Counted from the first letter of the stretch, positions 1 through 6,205 are shown. The stretch: DNA of 7,176 bases from a candidate division WWE3 bacterium RIFOXYD1_FULL_39_9 (GCA_001773295.1 MEWG01000034.1:7276-14451), one strand, 5' to 3'. Notes: generated by a model from the sequence alone, not told the origin. Numbers and translations are program-made.

Positions 1-563
1 CTGAATATGCGGATTACGTATTGAGTAAGCTCGAACAACTTCAGGTAAAGCCACCATTCACATTTGTGGGCCATTCATTTGGCGGACGCGTGTCGATATA
101 TATTGCAGCAACACACCCTGAACTAGTGGATAAATTGATTCTTACTGATTCAGCCGGTGTTGAAAATAGACGCACACCAAAACTGCTACTTGTGAATACA
201 CTTTCAAAATTGTTCAAGATGGTAGATGGTATACAAGGCGTGAATAAGATTAGTAGGCCATTACGTAAATTTATCTGGCGTTTTACTGCCTCACCGGATT
301 ACAGCAACGCCTCACCTGTAATGCGAGAAATATTAAAAAAGGTCGTTACGTTAAATCTGGAGCAGTATCTCCCAAATATTCGGGCGGAGACACTCGTAAT
401 TTGGGGAGATAAAGATGAGGTAACTCGGGTTAGGGATGCAAGGATTCTTAATCGCGGTATAAGGGGTTCTCACTTGGTTATGATAAGAGGTGCGGGTCAC
501 AATGCGCATATCACCCATGTTTATGAATGGCTGCGTCACGCCATTACTTTCTTAGAGAAATGA
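1..563 (+). CDS. alpha/beta hydrolase, N-terminus beyond window
   Basis: The frame is open to the left edge (codons from base 3 read EYADYVLSK), so the TTG at 21 is not the real start and about the first third of the protein is missing. What remains is the catalytic half of an alpha/beta-hydrolase fold. The nucleophile elbow GHSFGG has its Ser codon at 75-77, followed by the HPELVDKLIL strand/helix typical of the family. The acid is probably the second Asp of WGDKD (414-416), and the catalytic His is in GAGHNAH (498-500). A helical cap probably spans about 170-350. The triad is complete, so the enzyme should be active. The substrate cannot be told: esterase, lactonase and C-C hydrolase families share these motifs. 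No signal or membrane segment is visible in the part present. Its last 20 bases overlap the 3' end of the convergent gene on the other strand, and no terminator is visible between them. Confidence 0.9.
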   Translation, partial: EYADYVLSKLEQLQVKPPFTFVGHSFGGRVSIYIAATHPELVDKLILTDSAGVENRRTPKLLLVNTLSKLFKMVDGIQGVNKISRPLRKFIWRFTASPDYSNASPVMREILKKVVTLNLEQYLPNIRAETLVIWGDKDEVTRVRDARILNRGIRGSHLVMIRGAGHNAHITHVYEWLRHAITFLEK

Positions 564-981
564 AGTTATAAATGATCCCGCCGGCCTGACGCACTATCTC
601 GGTTTCCCGTTCGGCTTGCTTGCCGCCTGCTACGTTTACCATGTAAAACGGAAACCCTGAGTTGATTGCGTGGTTTACGAAATCATTGCTTTCGTCTCCC
701 CAATTTGCGCCTACAATGTGCTCTTCAGCGACAGGGAACTTATCGTACCCTGCTGCTTTCTGACATGCGTAGCCGGCCAGGCGCCAGTCCCGCTTCTGAC
801 CTTCTTCATAAGCGTGAACCATCACACCGACATTGGTCAGACCAGAAACAACTTCAATCTGTGCTTCCGGGTGTGCTTTGGCTATGGCGTCGAAGGCTTC
901 AACAACTCTTGCGCGTGCAAGAGTTTCGTCCACTACGGTTGGCGGACAGTAGCCTGAAACTAATACTACGACCTTTTTCAC
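544..981 (-). CDS. SLOG/LOG-like Rossmannoid nucleotide-binding protein
   Basis: This 145-aa soluble protein starts at a GTG placed five bases after a perfect AGGAGG, which fixes the start. It begins with a beta strand (KKVVVLVSGY), followed by VVSGLTNVGVM (44-54), GANWGDESNDFV (91-102) and GGKQAERETE (about 119-128). This alternating strand/glycine-loop pattern, ending in a GG-K-Q-x-E-x-E loop, resembles the SLOG superfamily (LOG, DprA and TIR-associated ligand sensors), which bind nucleotides or nucleotide-derived ligands. Assignment to SLOG is by motif memory; a nucleoside 2-deoxyribosyltransferase-like fold is the main alternative. It is not the lysine decarboxylase/LOG enzyme proper, because the PGGxGTxxE motif is not there. 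The gene is visibly more G+C-rich than its neighbours and is the only one with a strong Shine-Dalgarno site. It overlaps the hydrolase gene tail to tail by 20 bases. Confidence 0.75.
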   Translation of the reverse strand: MKKVVVLVSGYCPPTVVDETLARARVVEAFDAIAKAHPEAQIEVVSGLTNVGVMVHAYEEGQKRDWRLAGYACQKAAGYDKFPVAEEHIVGANWGDESNDFVNHAINSGFPFYMVNVAGGKQAERETEIVRQAGGIIYNFISLRK

Positions 982-986
982 AGCAA

Positions 987-992
987 CCTCCT
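987..992 (-). promoter_or_regulatory. Shine-Dalgarno site of the SLOG-like gene
   Basis: The minus strand reads AGGAGG, then five bases (TTGCT), then the GTG start at 981. It is the only textbook ribosome-binding site seen before a start in this window, and it supports GTG as the initiator. Confidence 0.85.
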
Positions 993-1037
993 ATTTTGGT
1001 TTTATTGTATGAAATGACTTTTGAACTGGATGCCGCC

Positions 1038-1046
1038 ATTTTATCA
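1038..1046 (-). promoter_or_regulatory. possible extended -10 for the SLOG-like gene
   Basis: The minus strand reads TGATAAAAT, matching the extended -10 pattern TGn-TAWAAT. Transcription would start near 1031 and give a leader of about 50 bases that includes the AGGAGG. No good -35 was found. This is pattern matching only, in AT-rich DNA. Confidence 0.35.
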
Positions 1047-1092
1047 TAATGTGTTGTTTTCTAAAACTTATAGTCTGCGATTAATATCCAAG

Positions 1093-1101
1093 TGCTAAAA
1101 T
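1093..1101 (+). promoter_or_regulatory. extended -10 of the DUF4440 gene (leaderless)
   Basis: TGCTAAAAT fits TGn-TAWAAT. With seven bases from box to start, transcription would begin within a base or two of ATG 1107. No -35 was recognised. It would lie inside the coding region if GTG 1092 were the start. Confidence 0.45.
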
Positions 1102-1106
1102 TAATT

Positions 1107-1484
1107 ATGACTAAAAATGAACTCAAAGTTTTAGAAGAGCTGAAGAAACAAGAACCTATCTTTCATCAGGAGGAGCTATGTGATACCGAGGAAAAACTTG
1201 AAAAATATTGTGTACCCGATTATTGGGAAGTTGGAGCCTCAGGAAAGGTTTATGATAAAAAATTAATTTTTACTACAGTTTTGGATCGTTTTAGAAATGG
1301 CACCGAACCGGATACAAGCAAATGGTCCGCTAGTGATTTCGCATGCAGGCAATTAGCAGATGATACTTACTTATTAACTTATCGTTTAACTCAGGAAGAT
1401 CGAGATACTCGTAGGTCGACTATTTGGAAAAGAGCAAGGGATGGTTGGCAAGTTGTTTACCATCAGGGGACTGTAATAGAGTAG
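1107..1484 (+). CDS. DUF4440 / NTF2-like protein
   Basis: The product is 125 aa from ATG 1107; an in-frame GTG at 1092 would add five residues. It begins with a helix (LKVLEELKKQEPIFHQ) and continues with the DUF4440 signature: YCVPDYWEVGASGKVYDK (35-51), then SASDFACRQLADDTYLLTYR (74-93), then RRSTIWKRARDGWQVVYHQGT (102-122). This is the cone-shaped alpha+beta barrel of the SnoaL/NTF2 superfamily, usually a small cytosolic dimer. Members are often annotated as nuclear-transport-factor-2-like or, loosely, ketosteroid-isomerase-like, but no reaction is established for this type. The whole domain is present and about normal length. No Shine-Dalgarno precedes either start. An extended -10-like TGCTAAAAT ends six bases before the ATG, which favours ATG 1107 and a leaderless message. 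Confidence 0.88.
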   Translation: MTKNELKVLEELKKQEPIFHQEELCDTEEKLEKYCVPDYWEVGASGKVYDKKLIFTTVLDRFRNGTEPDTSKWSASDFACRQLADDTYLLTYRLTQEDRDTRRSTIWKRARDGWQVVYHQGTVIE

Positions 1485-1536
1485 TTTTATATCCTGACTC
1501 CCCGCCGCTTTGGAGGTTAGAAAGAGTTTTTGTTTT

Positions 1537-1545
1537 TGCTAATAT
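1537..1545 (+). promoter_or_regulatory. extended -10 of the glycosylase gene (leaderless)
   Basis: TGCTAATAT fits the extended -10 pattern, and the predicted start of transcription, about 1552, is two bases before ATG 1554. A GGAGG at 1512-1516 is 37 bases from that ATG and 13 from an upstream TTG, so neither spacing is good. Confidence 0.4.
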
Positions 1546-1553
1546 ACCTTTAT

Positions 1554-2069
1554 ATGCGCGAAATAGATCCTTTTGAAATTTTTTCACCTGCAAATGCTAC
1601 AATCCTTATTTTAGGAAGTTTTCCAGCTACCGATGGAGCTGAGGGAATTACACACGAATGGTACTACTCAAAAGGCAAGAATCAATTTTGGAGGATTCTG
1701 GAGGCTATCTATAAGTTAGAACTAAAGAATATTTCTTCTCAAAAAGCACTGTTTACCAGATTAGGTATTGCTATTGGCGATATTATTTTAAGCTGTGAAA
1801 GGATAAATAACAGCAGTTTAGACGCCAAACTTATTAATTTTGAATATAATTTAGATGGTATTGGACGGATATTACACGACTTTCCCATTGAAAAGATTTT
1901 ATTTACAAGCAAATTTACGGAAAAACATTATAAAAAAGCGTTTAACGATTTAATTACGAGGTTTCCAAACATTGAACTAATTACGCTACCTTCGCCTTCA
2001 CCTCGTTACGTTTTGATTTCAAAAGAAGAGAAGCTTAAAAAATATCGGGAAGTGTTTCCTCAACTGTAG
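1554..2069 (+). CDS. uracil-DNA-glycosylase superfamily protein, DNA-deoxyinosine glycosylase type
   Basis: The product is 171 aa from ATG 1554. An upstream in-frame TTG at 1530 would add FLLIYLY-type residues that look like translated promoter, so it was not chosen. The UDG-fold landmarks are a first strand and loop ILILGSFPA (17-25), an aromatic/Asn stretch WYYSKGKNQFW (36-46), and a C-terminal LPSPSPRY (145-152) before a final helix (SKEEKLKKYREVF). This combination resembles the hypoxanthine/deoxyinosine glycosylase branch (UDG family 6), which excises deaminated bases in base-excision repair; the Asn of GKNQFW corresponds to a conserved residue of that branch. No iron-sulfur cysteines are seen, so it is not a family 4/5 enzyme. 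It sits alone on the plus strand, and no hairpin terminator follows. Substrate preference (hypoxanthine or uracil) is inferred from family only. Confidence 0.8.
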   Translation: MREIDPFEIFSPANATILILGSFPATDGAEGITHEWYYSKGKNQFWRILEAIYKLELKNISSQKALFTRLGIAIGDIILSCERINNSSLDAKLINFEYNLDGIGRILHDFPIEKILFTSKFTEKHYKKAFNDLITRFPNIELITLPSPSPRYVLISKEEKLKKYREVFPQL

Positions 2070-2080
2070 TCGTTTTGTTT

Positions 2081-2091
2081 ATTGGCTCCCC
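2081..2091 (+). repeat. partial copy of the tRNA-end repeat (candidate att site)
   Basis: ATTGGCTCCCC is identical to 6073-6083 and, for its last nine bases, to the tRNA-Asn 3' end at 6206-6214. It begins 12 bases after the stop of the glycosylase gene. A chance exact match of this 11-mer to one strand of a window this long is expected about 0.002 times, though the match was picked after looking. It could be the far attachment site of the block to its right. Confidence 0.4.
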
Positions 2092-2122
2092 ATTGTTGTA
2101 TTTATACGAACCTTGTTGCCTG

Positions 2123-2139
2123 TATTGGTTAGTTGAAAT
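2123..2139 (+). repeat. short direct repeat, copy 1
   Basis: TATTGGTTAGTTGAAAT recurs at 2271-2290 as TATTGGTTAG, three extra bases, then TTGAAAT. Its origin is unknown; it is short enough to be chance in AT-rich DNA. Confidence 0.35.
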
Positions 2140-2270
2140 TCTATTAAGAACCTACCACATACTCCTCATGGTACTATTTCCAACTCACCACCAAAATGTA
2201 TAAGAAGTGTAGCTGGAGGGAAGCACACGAAAAGAGGGTCAGAATACACAGTGAGCTTTTATATGAAATT

Positions 2271-2290
2271 TATTGGTTAGCTGTTGAAAT
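2271..2290 (+). repeat. short direct repeat, copy 2
   Basis: This is the second copy of the motif at 2123, carrying a three-base insertion (CTG) after TATTGGTTAG. Confidence 0.35.
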
Positions 2291-2316
2291 AGGTTTGTTT
2301 GTGATATGAGTTCAAT

Positions 2317-2850
2317 CTAGTAAAAGAGCTTTTCTGCTAATATGTACATTCTGTTATCAAGTATGTCCAGTAATCTTTCAACCTCTTTTGTATCCGGTTC
2401 TTCTCCTTTTCTAATTTTTAGTAATTCTTCGTGGAGTTTGTTTTGATTGTACATAATTTCATTTTCAAAATAATTTTTAACATCTTTGCCATAATATTTT
2501 TCTAGAGCGAAAAAGTTGCCAACAAGTTTAAAATTCCATTCCTTCACACTATCGTAATATTCTTCCCACAAATCTGATTTTCTATTATCAAAATCTTTAA
2601 GTTCTTTATAATTCCAGTAATAATTCTTAGCTAAAAAAAGTTTTTTCCACGATAACTGCAGGAGTATTGTTGAGTATTCTTGTTTGGAATTGTTCTGTCG
2701 TATCTGTTCCTGATAGTCGACTTGAGCTTTAGTCAATATCTTTGGGAGAAAAAAATTACCTAGAATAAGAGTGCACGCAAGTATAATAATTGGTTCGTTT
2801 ATGCATTTCCAGATTTTACTAAATTTGCTTACGATTTTTATTTTGTACAC
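2317..2850 (-). CDS. single-pass membrane protein of unknown family
   Basis: I do not recognise this family. From GTG 2850 the product is 177 aa; a TTG at 2868 would add six residues, but a TATACT box sits exactly six bases before the GTG, which favours the shorter form. A positively charged N-terminus (YKIKIVSKFSKIWK) precedes one hydrophobic segment at about residues 20-36 (PIIILACTLILGNFFLP). A long charged helical region rich in Trp, Tyr, Lys and Glu fills the rest, suggesting a helical bundle attached to the membrane. By the positive-inside rule the short N-terminus would be cytosolic and the helical part outside, but that is weak evidence. No catalytic motif is visible. It is divergent from the nuclease-like gene, with only 55 bases between the starts, so the two may share control. 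Proteins of this shape occur in conflict islands as well as in ordinary genomes. Confidence 0.7.
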   Translation of the reverse strand: MYKIKIVSKFSKIWKCINEPIIILACTLILGNFFLPKILTKAQVDYQEQIRQNNSKQEYSTILLQLSWKKLFLAKNYYWNYKELKDFDNRKSDLWEEYYDSVKEWNFKLVGNFFALEKYYGKDVKNYFENEIMYNQNKLHEELLKIRKGEEPDTKEVERLLDILDNRMYILAEKLFY

Positions 2851-2856
2851 TATAGA

Positions 2857-2862
2857 AGTATA
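2857..2862 (-). promoter_or_regulatory. -10 box of the membrane-protein gene (leaderless)
   Basis: TATACT on the minus strand ends six bases before GTG 2850, so transcription should begin at or next to the G of the start codon. This is the same spacing as at the kinase gene. No clear -35 was found. Confidence 0.45.
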
Positions 2863-2897
2863 GCGCAACTACTCCATTCAGAATTACTATGTTAAGC

Positions 2898-2903
2898 TAT
2901 ATG
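2898..2903 (+). promoter_or_regulatory. possible -10 before the nuclease-like gene
   Basis: GCTATATGTA lies directly before ATG 2906, and TATGTT at 2888-2893 is the better-spaced alternative (predicted start about 2900). Either would leave almost no leader. No Shine-Dalgarno is present. Confidence 0.3.
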
Positions 2904-2905
2904 TA

Positions 2906-3583
2906 ATGCCCGCCCTTACAAAAGTGACAGAGTCTAATTTAGTAAATAGTGTGATAAACCCCTTAAAAGCTGTTTTCAATACAGATACTGCTATTAAAGA
3001 ATTTACAGCTGGTTACGGTATTGCCGACATTGTATTTCCCTATAATTTTCTAACGGGTGATAACTTATTATCTAGAAATCCCCTTGATAATTATTATGCT
3101 TTGTTAGCATACCTGTCTTTCAAAGGTTTGGAGGATAAGACTAGAGAAGAGTTGTACGTAGAGTTTGATTACTTAAGCCAAACGAAAGTCAACTCGCTAA
3201 TCCGTTTATTGTTGAACTATGGTTATATTGCTGAAAGAGCAAAAAATGTGTTTACACGTACGGACGACGACTCCTCTAACCCCATCAAGAAAATTATTGC
3301 AGTTGAGGCGAAGTTAAGTGATTACAAAAATGGTTTAATACAAGCTCGTAGATATAAATATTTTGCTGATGAATGCTATGTTGCTCTATCAAAAGATTTT
3401 TCCGAAAATATTCCTATTAACCAGTTCGTTGAAAGTAATATAGGGTTAATAATTTATGATGTTTATAAAGGTGAAATAGACAAGATTTTGTATCCCCAAC
3501 AACCCAATAATTTGCTGGACTTTCGTTATAACAGCTTTGCCAAAGAGCTTATCTTAAGTAAGTTAAATGCTAAGGTTTTTTAG
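2906..3583 (+). CDS. PD-(D/E)XK-like nuclease domain protein with inserted winged helix
   Basis: This is a 225-aa soluble protein. An N-terminal helix with Glu9 (TESNLVNSVINPL) leads to GYGIADIVF (37-44), whose Asp41 fits the first metal ligand of the restriction-endonuclease fold. IAVEAKLSDY (131-140) supplies the ExK pair Glu134 and Lys136. It is followed by LIQARRYKYFADECYVAL (144-161), the Q-x3-Y helix and strand commonly seen after ExK in this fold. Between the two halves, about residues 59-118, lies a helix-turn-helix-like stretch (LSQTKVNSLIRLLLNYGYIAER, 90-111) that reads as a winged helix. So the likely picture is a DNA-binding module inserted into a nuclease-like core. The catalytic residues look intact, but activity is inferred. 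It could instead be a regulator on a dead nuclease fold. Its last 21 bases overlap the convergent kinase gene. Confidence 0.65.
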   Translation: MPALTKVTESNLVNSVINPLKAVFNTDTAIKEFTAGYGIADIVFPYNFLTGDNLLSRNPLDNYYALLAYLSFKGLEDKTREELYVEFDYLSQTKVNSLIRLLLNYGYIAERAKNVFTRTDDDSSNPIKKIIAVEAKLSDYKNGLIQARRYKYFADECYVALSKDFSENIPINQFVESNIGLIIYDVYKGEIDKILYPQQPNNLLDFRYNSFAKELILSKLNAKVF

Positions 3584-5572
3584 TTTATCAATCAATTCTA
3601 GCCACGTATTGAGATGGGCGTATGAACTGACCACTTTAATCTCTTTATCTCTCAATTCCTTTAGATATCCCAATGCTTTTTTTGTTCTATTTTCTAGATA
3701 TTCTAGTCGTTGTTCTTTTTCGGTTAGGTTACGAATTTGTTCCAACTCTTGGAATTTTCTATATAGGAAATGCAACTTCACATTAGATCGTGGCAGCTCC
3801 CCTTTATCATATAGAGGTTTGCAATAAGGGCAGTTGCACTTTAATTCCTCCCCTAAAGAAGATTTGTATATATCAATTAGTCTTGTAGGTAAGTTTTTTT
3901 CTAGCCATATCATAGTCATAAGCTCAGGGTAGTAATATCTTGTACCAACCGAGTAGTCCTCCTCGTCTGAGGTTAGTAGGTCTTCGCTAAAGGAGTCTAA
4001 GGCAGACATTCCCGACCCTATACCTTTAATACCTGCGGCAAGTAAGATAAGTCCAAAAGTGTTTGACCTACATGCCACGACTGGTCTATCAGCATACTTT
4101 TGTAATTCCAGTAAAAGCTTTGTGTAGTGGTAGAGTTGGGAGATGCTGGTATTGTTATCAATTTTATCTGGATAAATTAAAAACCCATCTGGTGCCCATC
4201 GTACATAATTATTCAAGATGTATTTTCTTGTGTCTTCTGCGTACCATTTTTCAATACTCATACAAATAGAAGCCCAGAGAGGTACATCAGGGTATAGCTC
4301 ATCTCTAATATTTAGCGATTCCCTTAATAAACGCAAATTAATGCTAAACCACTCGTCATCAGCGTCCTTTGCGTAAAAGAATGGTGCTACTAACTCAGTA
4401 TTGCTGTTTTCAATTTGATATTTCAATACGTTTCTTACAAATGTTTTGATTTGTTCAATAGACTGGAAGTCTTTCTTCTGATAGGGTGTAACTTTATCTT
4501 CTGGTGCATAGGGGAGTTGTCTTACACTCAGTGTCTTTGTGAACGCTGTGTAGTTCATTCTATTCGTTGATGGGTCGGTAATTAATCTAATCTTACGTTC
4601 CGACAATTCTTTTACTGTAGGATGCTGCTTTGCAAAGAAATGCGCCGGGAAAATTAGGTTACTAGCAAGCCCCTTGTCAATAGCCTCCAAAATAACTGTT
4701 TTCTCGTTATGTAATAATCTAACGAAGTAGGTACTCTCAATATCTAATAGTCCTCTCCTAGGCTTTATATCGGTATTTATCACACTTATTATTTCCTTAA
4801 TACTCTGATATCTCTTGTAAGGTTCTTTTTCCAAGAGTTTTAAAATCAAAGTTTCAGTTTTATAACTTATTTCAGGGTTTAGCTCGGAGGGTGGTGTCGG
4901 GTATCTGTTTTTAATCTGTTCAATCAGTGCTGGAAGATTTACTGCGTCATACGGGCTCGTTCCTGTTACTAGCTCGTAAAAAATAACTCCAATTGAGTAA
5001 AAATCTGACCTGGCGTCAACGTTTTTGCTGTCTGTAACTTGCTCTGGTGACATATACGCGTATGACCCAAGTCTTTCACCAGTTTGCGTGATTGAAGAGT
5101 AATCAATTAATTTAGCTAAACCAAAGTCTAGGATTATCGGCGTGCCGTCCTTCTTTATTTTGATATTTTGTGGTTTTAAATCTCTGTGTATAGCTACTTC
5201 GTGTACTTTTTCTAATGTTTCAAGTACGGATTTAATTATTCTCATAGACTCAGTTTCACGAAGTTGCCCGACGAGTTCACCTAGAGTACTTCCGTCTACA
5301 AAGTCCATTATCAAGTAGTAGTATTCAAATCCATGTTCTGTAAAAATGCCGAAATCATGGATTTTTACAACATTTGGATGGTCTATTTTTTGAAGTGCCT
5401 TAATTTCTCTTAGAACCCTGTCTTTTCCATAGTCACTAATCACATAATCGCTTTGGAAAACTTTAATAGCATAAAAAACGTCGTCCTTAAAAGCTTTATA
5501 AACAGCCCCAAAAGTTCCTTTGTCAATGAACCATTCTTCTTTAACTGTATATCCATTTACATTTCCAATCAC
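3563..5572 (-). CDS. Ser/Thr protein kinase fused to a TIM-barrel-like domain
   Basis: This 669-aa protein has no membrane segment, unlike PASTA-type kinases. The start is GTG 5572; a stop lies two codons upstream. Residues 7-268 form a full eukaryotic-like kinase: glycine loop DKGTFGAV (17-24, with Asp in place of the first Gly), Lys37, helix-C Glu56, HRDLKPQN (129-136), DFG (149-151), SPE (175-177), Asp190 of DFYSIG and Arg254. It should be active. Residues 280-600 read as alternating strands and helices: LITDPSTNRM (330-339), TELVAPFFYAKDADDEWFSIN (392-412), PLWASICM (431-438), DGFLIYPDKID (462-472), RPVVACRSN (496-504), GIKGIGSGMSALDSF (514-528) and RYYYPEL (545-551). A CxCxxC cluster (579, 581, 584) is followed by His601. 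This fits a TIM barrel with a zinc-site pattern like tRNA-guanine transglycosylases, but the relation is distant and unproved. The end is a coiled-coil-like helix (605-645). Confidence 0.88.
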   Translation of the reverse strand: MIGNVNGYTVKEEWFIDKGTFGAVYKAFKDDVFYAIKVFQSDYVISDYGKDRVLREIKALQKIDHPNVVKIHDFGIFTEHGFEYYYLIMDFVDGSTLGELVGQLRETESMRIIKSVLETLEKVHEVAIHRDLKPQNIKIKKDGTPIILDFGLAKLIDYSSITQTGERLGSYAYMSPEQVTDSKNVDARSDFYSIGVIFYELVTGTSPYDAVNLPALIEQIKNRYPTPPSELNPEISYKTETLILKLLEKEPYKRYQSIKEIISVINTDIKPRRGLLDIESTYFVRLLHNEKTVILEAIDKGLASNLIFPAHFFAKQHPTVKELSERKIRLITDPSTNRMNYTAFTKTLSVRQLPYAPEDKVTPYQKKDFQSIEQIKTFVRNVLKYQIENSNTELVAPFFYAKDADDEWFSINLRLLRESLNIRDELYPDVPLWASICMSIEKWYAEDTRKYILNNYVRWAPDGFLIYPDKIDNNTSISQLYHYTKLLLELQKYADRPVVACRSNTFGLILLAAGIKGIGSGMSALDSFSEDLLTSDEEDYSVGTRYYYPELMTMIWLEKNLPTRLIDIYKSSLGEELKCNCPYCKPLYDKGELPRSNVKLHFLYRKFQELEQIRNLTEKEQRLEYLENRTKKALGYLKELRDKEIKVVSSYAHLNTWLELIDKLKNLSI

Positions 5573-5578
5573 ATTTTA

Positions 5579-5587
5579 CTTATAGCA
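5579..5587 (-). promoter_or_regulatory. extended -10 of the kinase gene (leaderless)
   Basis: The minus strand reads TGCTATAAG, then six bases, then GTG 5572, so transcription is predicted to begin at the G of the start codon. No Shine-Dalgarno is present in the few bases available. Confidence 0.5.
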
Positions 5588-6074
5588 CTTTTTTATTTTG
5601 TTTGCTTAATAACATTTGTTCAGTTTTACGTATTGCGAGAAGTTGACACAGCGAGTTTATTGCAGTTATGTTCCCGATTAATTGAAAACGTTGAGGCAAC
5701 GCCGAGATATCCTTGATAAAAAGATGAAAGTGCTTGAGGATAAAATGTTCGGTGGTGATGAACTAGTAGACTTCTCACGAATTAAATCTCGCTATCAACC
5801 TCTTAAAGAAGGGCTGAAACAGGTAGAGGAGCAGATTAAGGCTCTAGACAAGCCCTCAACAAATTTAAAGGACTCGGAAATTGAGAAAATTATTAATGGA
5901 TTACGTCACATTGGAGACTTGTGTGACGCTATGAACACGCTTCAGAAAAAGCAATTCCTCCGCTTCTTTATATCAAAAGCATTCCTAGAAAAAGAACGTA
6001 TTATAACGAACTTTGAGTTCGTACCAGAGTTTGAGACTTTAGTTACAAGAGATTTAGTTCGTATAAGGGCTAAT

Positions 6075-6092
6075 TGGCTCCCCCGGCTGGAT
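6075..6092 (+). repeat. copy of the tRNA-Asn 3' end (candidate att core)
   Basis: TGGCTCCCCCGGCTGGAT matches 6206-6223 exactly over 18 bases, in the same orientation. It corresponds to CCA, discriminator, acceptor 3' strand and half the T arm of tRNA-Asn. The match stops inside the T loop, and no other tRNA parts follow. It lies at the end of the recombinase remnant, where att sites of integrative elements often lie. Confidence 0.75.
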
Positions 6093-6110
6093 AATTCGCT
6101 AAAGCTCATG

Positions 6111-6125
6111 AATTGCCTTGCAATT
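6111..6125 (+). repeat. perfect 6-bp inverted repeat
   Basis: AATTGC-CTT-GCAATT could fold as a small hairpin. No U-run follows on either strand, so it is not called a terminator. A weaker nested hairpin (GGAC...GTCC, 6128-6148) is next to it. Paired dyads beside an att-like core could be recombinase arm sites, but this is speculative. Confidence 0.35.
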
Positions 6126-6165
6126 GCGGACCCTGCTTCGCAAAGTCCAACCATCAAGAGGTACC

Positions 6166-6195
6166 AAAAAAATGTCCACCAACCTGCGGCTGATG
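6166..6195 (-). terminator. Rho-independent terminator of tRNA-Asn
   Basis: The minus-strand RNA reads CAUCAGCC-GCA-GGUUGGUG, an 8-bp stem with two G-U pairs, then GACA and seven U residues. The hairpin works only in minus-strand RNA (the plus strand has C/A mismatches), and it begins 10 bases after the tRNA CCA. Confidence 0.7.
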
Positions 6196-6205
6196 CACAT
6201 TTTTA

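Larger units (their letters stand above)
2070..2316. other. intergenic stretch without a convincing gene
   Basis: This gap separates the glycosylase gene from the accessory block. It holds an 11-bp copy of the tRNA-Asn end sequence (2081-2091) and a short internal repeat (2123-2139 and 2271-2290). One frame is open for 37 codons from ATG 2196 to TGA 2309 (begins MYKKCSWREAHEKR), and another is open with no start between about 2137 and 2280. Neither has a ribosome site or recognisable motif. It may be a scar of eroded coding DNA. Confidence 0.6.

Noticed and set aside
1497..1538. CTCC...GGAG hairpin with later T-rich DNA as a terminator after the DUF4440 gene
   Set aside because: The stem is only four pairs with a ten-base loop, and the T-rich part begins about ten bases after it.
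2196..2309. 37-codon open frame as a small gene
   Set aside because: There is no ribosome site, promoter fit or recognisable motif, and another frame is open over the same DNA.
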